Source: Salinisphaera sp. (GTDB lineage Bacteria > Pseudomonadota > Gammaproteobacteria > Nevskiales > Salinisphaeraceae). Taken from it: DNA of 64,000 nt. The stretch spans positions 1 to 64,000 of the forward strand of contig JAQIBT010000012.1 in NCBI GenBank assembly GCA_027858915.1, given 5' to 3'. A program made the translations under genes and the position numbers. Of this stretch, positions 38,981-46,886 are shown one piece after another. A model generated the notes under the pieces. The model saw nothing but the letters and a program-made list of their open reading frames with translations, did no database searches and was not told the DNA's origin. The stretch's first letter is position 1. Each line of letters begins with the position of its first letter.

Positions 38981-40243
38981 CTATACCTTGAAATCCGTGT
39001 GCAGTCTGCGGGGTACCGCCTGGCTCTTCAGTTTCGCGTAGGCGGGGAGACCGTCAACGTAGGGCGGATAGCTTTCGCCGGCGATCAGCGGCTTGAGATA
39101 ACGACGCGCGGTATCGGTGATATGGAAACCGTCCTTGCTGATGAAGTCACGGGGCATGGTCTTTTCAACGTTGGCGACTTCATCCAGCGGCGCTTCGCCG
39201 ATCGACCAGCGGTAGGGCTCGTCTGATTCGCGCTTGATAGTGACCATCACGCCGGATTTGCCAGCCATCGCGAAATCAACCGCTGCGCGGCCGACGGCAT
39301 AAGCCTGTTCGACGTCGGTCGCCGATGCGATATGCCGAGCGGCGCGCATCAGGTAGTCGGCGATCGCGTAATGGAATTTGTAGCCCAGCTCGCTCTTGAT
39401 GATGCGTGCCAGTTCCGGGGCGACGCCGCCGAGCTGGGCATGGCCGAAGGCGTCGGCGGGGCGGCCGTCGCCACGCTCGAAATCCTTGTCGATCTCCACG
39501 CCCTCCGAGGCGACGATGGCGCAGTAGCCGTTACGTTTGACGGCCTCATCGACCTTGGCGAGAAACCGTTCCCGGTCGAATCTGACCTCCGGAAATAAAA
39601 GAATATGGGGGGCATCACCTTCGGCTTCGGCCGCCAGGCCACCCGCGGCAGCAGTCCAGCCGGCGTTGCGGCCCATCACTTCGAGAATGAAGACCTTGGT
39701 CGAGGTCTTGCACATGCTGTGCAGGTCATAGCCGGCTTCGCGGATCGACACGGCCGTGTACTTGGCCACGCTGCCAAATCCCGGGGAGCAGTCGGTGTGC
39801 GGCAGGTCGTTGTCCATGGTCTTGGGGATATGGATCGCCTGTATCGGGTACCCCATTGTGTCGGCGATCTGGCTGACTTTCAGGCAGGTATCTGCTGAGT
39901 CACCGCCGCCGTTATAGAAGAAATAGCCGATGTCGTGGGCCTTGAATACCTCGATCAGCCGCTCGTACTCGGCCTTGTTGTCGTCGAGTCCCTTGAGCTT
40001 GTATCGAGCCGAGCCGAAGATGCCGGCCGGCGTGTACTTCAGGGCGGCAATATCGTCGGCCGATTCGACGCTGGTATCGATCAGCTGCTCGGTGAGCGCA
40101 CCGACAATCCCATCACGCCCGGCGTAGACCTTCCCGATGGCGTCGCCGTGTTCGCGGGCGCTTTCGATCAATCCTGCGGCAGAGGCGTTGATCACGGCGG
40201 TAACGCCGCCACTTTGAGCGTAAAAGGCATTCTTGGCAGTCAT
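38981..40243 (-). CDS. pfp: Pyrophosphate-dependent 6-phosphofructokinase
   Basis: GGVTAVINASAAGLIESA, YNGGGDSADTCLKVS, IPKTMDNDLPHTDCSPGFGSVAKY. Confidence 0.93.
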   Translation of the reverse strand: MTAKNAFYAQSGGVTAVINASAAGLIESAREHGDAIGKVYAGRDGIVGALTEQLIDTSVESADDIAALKYTPAGIFGSARYKLKGLDDNKAEYERLIEVFKAHDIGYFFYNGGGDSADTCLKVSQIADTMGYPIQAIHIPKTMDNDLPHTDCSPGFGSVAKYTAVSIREAGYDLHSMCKTSTKVFILEVMGRNAGWTAAAGGLAAEAEGDAPHILLFPEVRFDRERFLAKVDEAVKRNGYCAIVASEGVEIDKDFERGDGRPADAFGHAQLGGVAPELARIIKSELGYKFHYAIADYLMRAARHIASATDVEQAYAVGRAAVDFAMAGKSGVMVTIKRESDEPYRWSIGEAPLDEVANVEKTMPRDFISKDGFHITDTARRYLKPLIAGESYPPYVDGLPAYAKLKSQAVPRRLHTDFKV

Positions 40244-40411
40244 TCATCAGTTCCCGGCTGTGTCGAGCGTCAAAGCATACGTGACGAGCCTGAACGTCGA
40301 CAATTGACTTGCATGGGGGCAGGCTTTAACTTCGATCTCCGGCCAACGTGCGGTAATGATACAGATCGTGCGCATGGCCTTTATCCAATGCATCTTTACC
40401 GCGGGGACGTA

Positions 40412-40969
40412 ATGCTGAAAATCGTGCTGCTGGGCGCGCCCGGTTCGGGAAAGGGTACACAGAGCCTGAAACTGGTGGCCGAGTACGGGGTACCGCAGGT
40501 GTCGACCGGCGATCTGCTGCGTCACGCGGTCGCGGAGCAGACCGAGCTGGGTCTGAAGGCCAAGGCGGCAATGGACGCAGGCGAGCTGGTCTCCGACGAT
40601 ATCGTCGTCGGTATGATCCGCGAACGCCTCGACCAGCCGGATGCCGAGAACGGCTTCATCCTCGACGGTTTTCCGCGCAGTCAGGCGCAGGCGGCCGCGC
40701 TGGACGTATTGCTGAGCCGGCTGGATCGGCCGTTACAGCGTGTCGTACATCTGGAGGTTGACAACGAAGAGATCGTGCAGCGCCTGATGTCGCGTGGGCG
40801 CGCTGACGATAATGAAGAGACGATTCGCAACCGTCTGGCTGTGTTTCAGGAACAGACCGAGCCGCTGGTGCAGTACTACAAGGACCAGGGCCTGCTGGTG
40901 GCAGTAAAGGGGGTTGGCGACGTCGACGAGATTTTTGCGCGAATCAAGGCTGCGCTCGACGCCGCCTGA
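40412..40969 (+). CDS. adk: Adenylate kinase, short-LID form
   Basis: MLKIVLLGAPGSGKGTQ, FILDGFPRSQAQA; ATG at 40412 preferred. Confidence 0.95.
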   Translation: MLKIVLLGAPGSGKGTQSLKLVAEYGVPQVSTGDLLRHAVAEQTELGLKAKAAMDAGELVSDDIVVGMIRERLDQPDAENGFILDGFPRSQAQAAALDVLLSRLDRPLQRVVHLEVDNEEIVQRLMSRGRADDNEETIRNRLAVFQEQTEPLVQYYKDQGLLVAVKGVGDVDEIFARIKAALDAA

Positions 40970-40974
40970 GCGCT

Positions 40975-42153
40975 TTAGCCACGCTCTGTGACCGCGGGGC
41001 CCTGCAGCCGCTCTATCTCGGCGAGTATTGCCAGGCCCGCTATCTCGGCCCGCCAGCCGTGCAGCAGGCGTCCGTTGCGTTCTCCGCGCACCAGCGCCGC
41101 CACTTCCTGGCGACTCGCGATGGCCGACGGTTCAACCCCGAGTGCGTCGGCGCAGGCGTTCAACCGGTGTACTCCTGCCTTGATCTGGCGTTTGGCCGGC
41201 CCGTCCGGCGGTCCGCCGTGGTCGGCCAGTGCCTCGGGCGCCCGTGCCTGTCCGGCTGAGATTCTTTCCAGCAAGACGTCGGCGTAGCGGGCCACCGTCT
41301 TGGATGGGAGATCATGGATCTGATCCAGCGCAGCGCGATCGACGGGTTGCAAGCGCGCCAGCGTCATCACTGCGTCGTCGGCCAGAATCCAGCGGCGAGG
41401 CCGGTCGTCTGCAATGGCCTGTTGTTCGCGCCAGGCGGCCAGCTCGGCCAATACCTGCTGTTCGGCCGGTGCCATTCGATGCCAGGCCTTGAGCCGTCGC
41501 CAGGCAGCTTGCGTGTCGATGTCGAACCGACCGGGCGTGGTCATGCGAGCGAAGTCTTCGGTCAACCAGTCGAGGCGCCCGCTGTCGGTCAGGCGTTGTC
41601 GGAGTGACGTATAGGCAACGACGAGATAGCGCACGTCATCGGCGGCGTAATCCAGCGCGCCGTCGGGCAGCGGTCGCCTGCTCCAGTCGGTTCGTGTATG
41701 GGCCTTGTCCAGCTGTACGTCCAGCAGTGCATCGATCAGACGCGCGTAGCCCATCTGATCATCGAATCCGGCCAGCGGTGCCGCCACCTGGGTGTCGAAC
41801 ACCGGCGCGGGGATTGTGCCGAAGGTGTGATGCAGGACTTCCAGATCCTGTTCGGCAGAATGAAAGACCTTGGTGACATTCGGATCGGTGAGCAGCTCGG
41901 CGAGCGAGACCAGATTGTCGATGATCAGCACATCGATCAGGCCGACCTCTTCGTGGTCGGCGATCTGTACCAGACAGAGCTTGGGATAGTAGGTGCGCTC
42001 GCGCAGAAATTCGGTGTCGATGGCGACCCAGGCGCGGGCACGCATTCGCCGGCAGAAGGCGGTCAGAGTCTCGACGTCGCGGATCACTGCGACGTGTTCC
42101 GGCGGCTTAGGTATCATGCCTGTGGCTCGTTCGGGCTGCTCATATTCATACAC
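40975..42153 (-). CDS. rnd: Ribonuclease D (start possibly at 42117)
   Basis: WVAIDTEFLRERTYYPKLCLVQIAD; HRDC-like C-terminus. Confidence 0.93.
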   Translation of the reverse strand: MYEYEQPERATGMIPKPPEHVAVIRDVETLTAFCRRMRARAWVAIDTEFLRERTYYPKLCLVQIADHEEVGLIDVLIIDNLVSLAELLTDPNVTKVFHSAEQDLEVLHHTFGTIPAPVFDTQVAAPLAGFDDQMGYARLIDALLDVQLDKAHTRTDWSRRPLPDGALDYAADDVRYLVVAYTSLRQRLTDSGRLDWLTEDFARMTTPGRFDIDTQAAWRRLKAWHRMAPAEQQVLAELAAWREQQAIADDRPRRWILADDAVMTLARLQPVDRAALDQIHDLPSKTVARYADVLLERISAGQARAPEALADHGGPPDGPAKRQIKAGVHRLNACADALGVEPSAIASRQEVAALVRGERNGRLLHGWRAEIAGLAILAEIERLQGPAVTERG

Positions 42154-42165
42154 ACTGAGTTGATC

Positions 42166-42696
42166 ATGGTTTTTGCGCGACGACTTGTCGATCTCATGCT
42201 GTTTCGTTGCGGGCCACAGGATATGCCCGGCGATCAGACGACTCTGCGCCTGAGCGCTGCGGCCTATTGTATCCTGCTGTTCGTCCAGGTGATGGTTGTG
42301 GCCCCCCCGCTGGCAGCGGCGGTACAGGCAATTCTCGCCACATCGTTACTCGGCATTTACGTGTTGGCCATCCTGCGGTTACGTAAGCTGCCACACCGGT
42401 TCATGCAGACCGCGACGGCCCTCTATGCCTCGGGCGCGGTACTGACGCTGGTCATGATTGGTCCGACGCACGCCATGGGGCCCTATCTGCAGCAGATATC
42501 GCAGTCCACGAATCCGCAGTCGGTGCCCACGCCGTCGAGTCTGGTGGCGCTGATCTATCTGGTGGCCGGAGTCTGGGGGCTGGCGATCTACAGCCATATC
42601 TATCGCCATGCGCTGAGCGTCTCGATCCTGTTGGGCGTAGGAGCGACCGTGGTCTTCGAAGTGCTGTTGCTCGTGATCTTCTCATTACTGGGCTGA
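42166..42696 (+). CDS. Conserved small membrane protein, unknown function
   Basis: About 5 hydrophobic segments; in-frame ATG at 42166. Confidence 0.7.
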   Translation: MVFARRLVDLMLFRCGPQDMPGDQTTLRLSAAAYCILLFVQVMVVAPPLAAAVQAILATSLLGIYVLAILRLRKLPHRFMQTATALYASGAVLTLVMIGPTHAMGPYLQQISQSTNPQSVPTPSSLVALIYLVAGVWGLAIYSHIYRHALSVSILLGVGATVVFEVLLLVIFSLLG

Positions 42697-42763
42697 TCGG
42701 ACACCTGTCGTTACGTGGCCGCGGCCGTTACGGCTGCACCCTTGTTTGAATCGAAGAGTCGCA

Positions 42764-44122
42764 ATGCACGTTCATATCCTGGGCATCGGTGGTACTTTCA
42801 TGGCGGGCGTTGCGCTGCTCGCGCGGGCCGCCGGTCATACGGTCACCGGTTCGGATGCCGGCCTTTACCCGCCCATGAGCACGCAACTGCAGGACGCCGG
42901 GATCGCCGTGTTGGAAGGCTACGATCCGGCGCATCTGTCGCCGGCGCCGGATCAGGTCATCATCGGCAACGCAATGTCACGCGGCAATCCGGCAGTGGAG
43001 CACGTGCTGGACGCCGGGCTGGCCTATATATCCGGGCCGCAGTGGCTGGCAGAGAATGTGCTGGCCGACCGTTGGGTGCTTGCGGTGGCAGGTACCCATG
43101 GCAAGACTACGACCGCCAGCATGCTGGCACACATTCTTCAGGATGCCGGCATGCAGCCGGGCTACCTGATCGGCGGCATGGCGACGGATCTGGGCCGCTC
43201 GGCGGATTTCGGGAGCAGCGATTTCTTTGTCGTCGAGGCAGATGAGTACGATACGGCGTTTTTCGACAAGCGTTCGAAATTCGTGCACTACCGGCCGCGG
43301 ACGCTGGTGCTCAATAATCTGGAATTCGACCACGCAGATATCTTCGATGATTTAGCAGCGATTCAGCGCCAGTTCCATCATCTGATTCGCACCGTGCCCG
43401 GTAGCGGCCAGATCATCGTCAACGGCGAGGATGGCGCGCTGGCCGAGGTGCTGGTCAAGGGCTGCTGGACGCCGGTCGAGCCGTTCAACGATGCTGCCGG
43501 CTGGTTCGCCAGATCTCTGGTGGCCGACAGTCGTCAACTCGAGATTTTCCGCGACGGCCATTCCGTGGGTGAATTGAAATGGGGGCTGCGCGGGGTCCAT
43601 AACGCCAGCAACGCGCTCGCGGCGCTCGCTGCTGCCCGGCACGTCGGTGTCACGCCGGAGATTGGCATCGAGGCGTTATCGCGCTTCCAAGGCGTTGCGC
43701 GGCGCCTCGAGCTGCGCGGCAGACCAGGTGGCGTCAGCGTCTATGACGATTTTGCTCACCATCCGACGGCTATTCGTACCACACTGGCCGGGCTGGCGGC
43801 GACGGCTGATGCCGGACGTCTGCACGTGGTTTTCGAGCCGCGCTCGAACACCATGAAGCGGGGCGTGCACGCACAAACGCTCGCAGACAGCTTCGCCGAT
43901 GCCGACCAGGTGTTTGTATTCGACGCCGGCCTGGAATGGGATGCGGTCTCGATGTTCGCCGCACTGGGAGAGCGCTGCCGCTGCGTTAGCGATATTGATC
44001 GGCTCGTCGACGCCGTCGCCGATGCCGTCGTCCCGGGCGATACCGTGGTCGTAATGAGCAACGGCGGCTTCGGTGGGATCCACGAAAAGTTGATCGATCG
44101 ACTCGGGCGCGGCGTCGCATAA
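42764..44122 (+). CDS. mpl: UDP-N-acetylmuramate:L-alanyl-gamma-D-glutamyl-meso-diaminopimelate ligase
   Basis: MHVHILGIGGTFMAGVALLARAAGHTVTGSD, VAGTHGKTTTASML; ATG at 42764. Confidence 0.95.
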   Translation: MHVHILGIGGTFMAGVALLARAAGHTVTGSDAGLYPPMSTQLQDAGIAVLEGYDPAHLSPAPDQVIIGNAMSRGNPAVEHVLDAGLAYISGPQWLAENVLADRWVLAVAGTHGKTTTASMLAHILQDAGMQPGYLIGGMATDLGRSADFGSSDFFVVEADEYDTAFFDKRSKFVHYRPRTLVLNNLEFDHADIFDDLAAIQRQFHHLIRTVPGSGQIIVNGEDGALAEVLVKGCWTPVEPFNDAAGWFARSLVADSRQLEIFRDGHSVGELKWGLRGVHNASNALAALAAARHVGVTPEIGIEALSRFQGVARRLELRGRPGGVSVYDDFAHHPTAIRTTLAGLAATADAGRLHVVFEPRSNTMKRGVHAQTLADSFADADQVFVFDAGLEWDAVSMFAALGERCRCVSDIDRLVDAVADAVVPGDTVVVMSNGGFGGIHEKLIDRLGRGVA

Positions 44123-44180
44123 ACGGCAACCGCTCCCGGCTAGAAACCTCAATTAAGGATCTCCTCAGCACCAGGCAATA

Positions 44181-44204
44181 AAAAGACCGCCTCAGCGGTC
44201 TTTT
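44181..44204. terminator. Bidirectional intrinsic terminator (mpl on + strand; candidate sRNA on - strand)
   Basis: AAAAGACCGC-CTCA-GCGGTCTTTT, perfect stem with T-tracts both ways. Confidence 0.9.
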
Positions 44205-44260
44205 GTATTCGATCTAATGACTTTCCCATCGTCCGAAGGGAAAGGCACATAATCGCTGTC

Positions 44261-44334
44261 GAATCCGCCGAGCCGAATCGGACAACGCCGAGGCACGAGG
44301 GGGAACCGGGGAGGACCGATCCGGCCGGCGAAAC
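44261..44334 (-). repeat. Structured module 1 (3' copy) of the candidate sRNA
   Basis: GUUUCGCCGGCCGGAUCGG–core–CCGAUUCGGCUCGGCGGAUUC. Confidence 0.75.
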
Positions 44335-44367
44335 AGGTAGGCACATTACGTCAGTCACCCGTATGAA

Positions 44368-44444
44368 GATTCGCTCTGATCGGGCCGGCAACGCCGAGGC
44401 ACGAGGGGGGGGACCGGGAGAGACCGGGCCCGATCAGGCGAAAC
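44368..44444 (-). repeat. Structured module 2 (5' copy) of the candidate sRNA
   Basis: GUUUCGCCUGAUCGGGCC–core–GGCCCGAUCAGAGCGAAUC. Confidence 0.75.
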
Positions 44445-44638
44445 TGGGGACCGCGCAAGCGCGGTGAACATACTCCTTGTGCTAATTGCGTCTAACGTGG
44501 CCCAAGCGGCAGGCACATGGGCATCAGTTTGCTTGTACTACCGTAGTCTCCAGCGTCGCACCCAAGACTAGGGTTGTTACGAGTAACAGCTTGAACAACA
44601 AAAGTTGGCACTCGATTACTTGAACTTACCTTTGTCCA

Positions 44639-44655
44639 AGCAATCGCCGTGCCAA
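44639..44655 (-). promoter_or_regulatory. Sigma-54 promoter, perfect consensus
   Basis: Minus strand T-TGGCACGGCGATTGC-T matches TGGCACGRNNNTTGCW at every specified position; predicted +1 near 44628. Confidence 0.88.
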
Positions 44656-44748
44656 TTAAAATAAAAACAATAAAAACAATTAGATGCAGTGAATTTATAT
44701 AAGCACTGGCTGATTTGGTCGGCTAGTCTTGCAAATAGCCGGGTTTTC

Positions 44749-44766
44749 TGTCGTTAAAAAGCGACA
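44749..44766. promoter_or_regulatory. GlrR-type upstream activator site 1
   Basis: TGTC-GTTAAAAAGC-GACA (arms extend to TCTGTCG/CGACAGA). Confidence 0.75.
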
Positions 44767-44812
44767 GATATTGGGGGTAATCTATAAGCGTCTGTTATTG
44801 ATGCGCTAATAA

Positions 44813-44830
44813 TGTCGTCAATTTGAGACA
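44813..44830. promoter_or_regulatory. GlrR-type upstream activator site 2
   Basis: TGTC-GTCAATTTGA-GACA. Confidence 0.75.
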
Positions 44831-44856
44831 TCTTATGGGGGCCGTCACGACGCGGC

Positions 44857-44874
44857 TGTCGTTGTCAGGCAACA
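44857..44874. promoter_or_regulatory. GlrR-type upstream activator site 3 (one mismatch)
   Basis: TGTC-GTTGTCAGGC-AACA. Confidence 0.5.
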
Positions 44875-44886
44875 GACGGCGTTGGC

Positions 44887-46248
44887 TCAGAGCTTGTAAT
44901 CGGCGGGGTCGATCTGGTGCCGATTGAGCAGCTTGTAGAATTCGGTTCGGTTGCGCTGAGCCATTCGGGCGCTGCGTGATACGTTGCCTTCGGCAATTCG
45001 TAGCAACTGAATCAGATAGTCGCGAACGAAATCATCGCGTGCTTCAGCCAGCGGTTTGAGGTGGCCGCCAACATTGGGAGTATCCGAGCCCTGCCTATAG
45101 AGCGCCTTCTCGACTGCCGATACACCGATCACCTGGCCACGCGTCAGTGCGACGTTCTGTTCGACTACGTTTGACAACTGCCGGATGTTGCCGGGCCAGT
45201 GATAGGTGGCCAGACGCTCCATGGCGTCAGGCGCATAGACCTTGGCTCGCCGACCTGCGCGACGTGCAAGATGATCGAGAAAATGGCGGGCCAGCGGGGC
45301 GACGTCTTCTGCGCGTTCTGCCAGCGACGGTAGATCGAGGCTCACCACGGCCAGTCGATAGTAAAGATCCTCCCGAAACGCGTGCCCGGCAACCGAGGCG
45401 TTGAGATCGCGATGCGTGGCGGAGATCACGCGTACGTCGACCGCTATCGAGCGTGCCGATCCGACCGGTCGTACTTCGCGCTCCTGTAGTACGCGCAGTA
45501 GTTTGACCTGGAGGGCAACCGGCATATCGCCGATTTCGTCGAGAAAGATCGTGCCCCCCTCGGCGCTGCGAAACAAGCCTGGCTGGGCGTTCTTGGCATC
45601 GGTGAACGCGCCTTTTTCATGGCCGAACAGCTCAGACTCGAGTAATTGCTCTGGCATTGCGCCGCAGTTGATGGCGACGAAAGGCTGGCGCCCACGCGGA
45701 CTGGCTTCGTGCATGACCCGCGCCATCACTTCCTTGCCGGTACCTGATTCGCCGGTAATCAGCACGCTGGTATCGGTGTCGGCGACCAGGCGCGCATCCG
45801 CCAGGCGTGCGCGCATCAGCGGTGACCTCGTCACGATTCGATGGGTCCAGATTGACTCCCAGGCATCTGCCGGCAGCCCGCCTTGGGCGAGAGCCTGTTC
45901 TACCCGCGACAGCAGCGCCTCCTTGTCCACCGGCTTGGAGAGAAAGTCGAGCGCGCCGGCCTGAGTGGCAGCTACCGCTTCAGGGATTGTGCCATGAGCC
46001 GTGATCAGGATCACCGGTAGCGTGGGATGAGCCTGGGACAGTCGTTCCAGCAGGCCCAGCCCGTCCATTCCGTCCATTCGCAGATCGGTGATGACGCATT
46101 CGGCTGGATGTTGCTCAAGCAGTGACAACGCTCGGGCGCCACTTTCGGCGGTGGTCACGATGTGTCCAGCGCCTTCCAGACGCAGCGTCAGCAACCGGCG
46201 CAGGCTGGGATCGTCGTCAACCAGCAGGATATGACCGCGACGCTTCAT
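44887..46248 (-). CDS. glrR: Sigma-54-dependent response regulator, GlrR/QseF-like
   Basis: Receiver domain, GESGTGKEVMARVMHEASPR, GAFTDAKNAQPGLF, C-terminal HTH; operon order glrK-qseG-glrR. Confidence 0.92.
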   Translation of the reverse strand: MKRRGHILLVDDDPSLRRLLTLRLEGAGHIVTTAESGARALSLLEQHPAECVITDLRMDGMDGLGLLERLSQAHPTLPVILITAHGTIPEAVAATQAGALDFLSKPVDKEALLSRVEQALAQGGLPADAWESIWTHRIVTRSPLMRARLADARLVADTDTSVLITGESGTGKEVMARVMHEASPRGRQPFVAINCGAMPEQLLESELFGHEKGAFTDAKNAQPGLFRSAEGGTIFLDEIGDMPVALQVKLLRVLQEREVRPVGSARSIAVDVRVISATHRDLNASVAGHAFREDLYYRLAVVSLDLPSLAERAEDVAPLARHFLDHLARRAGRRAKVYAPDAMERLATYHWPGNIRQLSNVVEQNVALTRGQVIGVSAVEKALYRQGSDTPNVGGHLKPLAEARDDFVRDYLIQLLRIAEGNVSRSARMAQRNRTEFYKLLNRHQIDPADYKL

Positions 46249-46250
46249 GC

Positions 46251-46886
46251 TCAGGTGCCGCTGTCTGCTGAATCGAGCCGCTCTTCGATATGCGCGAGAG
46301 CGCGTAGTTTGCGATGGGCGTCGTCTAGTTCCGAGCGCAGCTGATCGATTTCTGCCTTGTCGTTAGCCGCGCCATCCCCGTTGTCTGGAGAAGAGCCTGC
46401 AGCGGTGGAAGCTTTGGTCTGGTTGTTCGTGAGTTGGGTGTACAGCCGCGCATAGTCGGTCAGGTACTGGCGGGCAGCCGGGGTCCAGGGTGACGGTTGG
46501 GCATCCAGTGCCAACTGCGCGTAGCGCGCTGCTTCATCCGGCGTATACAGTCGTTGGCCGGGCGTTCCCAGCGCGATCGCCAGGCGCGCATACTCGGTAG
46601 CGTTGGGTATTTTGCGGATATCGTCGCGTGCAGTATTAACCGCAGCCTCGCGTCCATCGGGCGTGATCGCAGCCAGATGATGAGCGTAGTCGAGCAGGGC
46701 TACCGCGGGATCACGCACAGGATGCGTCCTGCAAGAGGTTGCCGTCGCCTGCGCGGGGGCGCGGTCAATAGTCGTGCAGCCGGTCGCCGCCAGCACGGCA
46801 AAGACCACCGTCCCACAGCAGAGCACGCGCGCCCGCTGAAACGCAGCGATGCCCAGACCATCGCGGCCGGACCCGTTAAAGCGCAT
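46251..46886 (-). CDS. QseG-like lipoprotein
   Basis: Lipobox-like LAATGC; C-terminal coiled coil EIDQLRSELDDAHRKLRALAHIEERL; lies between glrK and glrR. Confidence 0.75.
   Translation of the reverse strand: MRFNGSGRDGLGIAAFQRARVLCCGTVVFAVLAATGCTTIDRAPAQATATSCRTHPVRDPAVALLDYAHHLAAITPDGREAAVNTARDDIRKIPNATEYARLAIALGTPGQRLYTPDEAARYAQLALDAQPSPWTPAARQYLTDYARLYTQLTNNQTKASTAAGSSPDNGDGAANDKAEIDQLRSELDDAHRKLRALAHIEERLDSADSGT

Larger units (their letters stand above)
44176..44628 (-). ncRNA. Candidate sigma-54-dependent structured small RNA with two tandem covarying hairpin modules
   Basis: Perfect sigma-54 promoter upstream, intrinsic terminator at the end, no convincing CDS, duplicated structured core. 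Confidence 0.7.

Noticed and set aside
44149-44391. 80-aa minus-strand ORF inside the candidate sRNA
   Set aside because: TTG start, no recognisable domain, spans the structured repeats and the terminator; better explained as chance frame in a non-coding RNA.
44605-44625. Plus-strand sigma-54-like site (ttggcactcgattacttga)
   Set aside because: The -12 element lacks TTGC at the right spacing.
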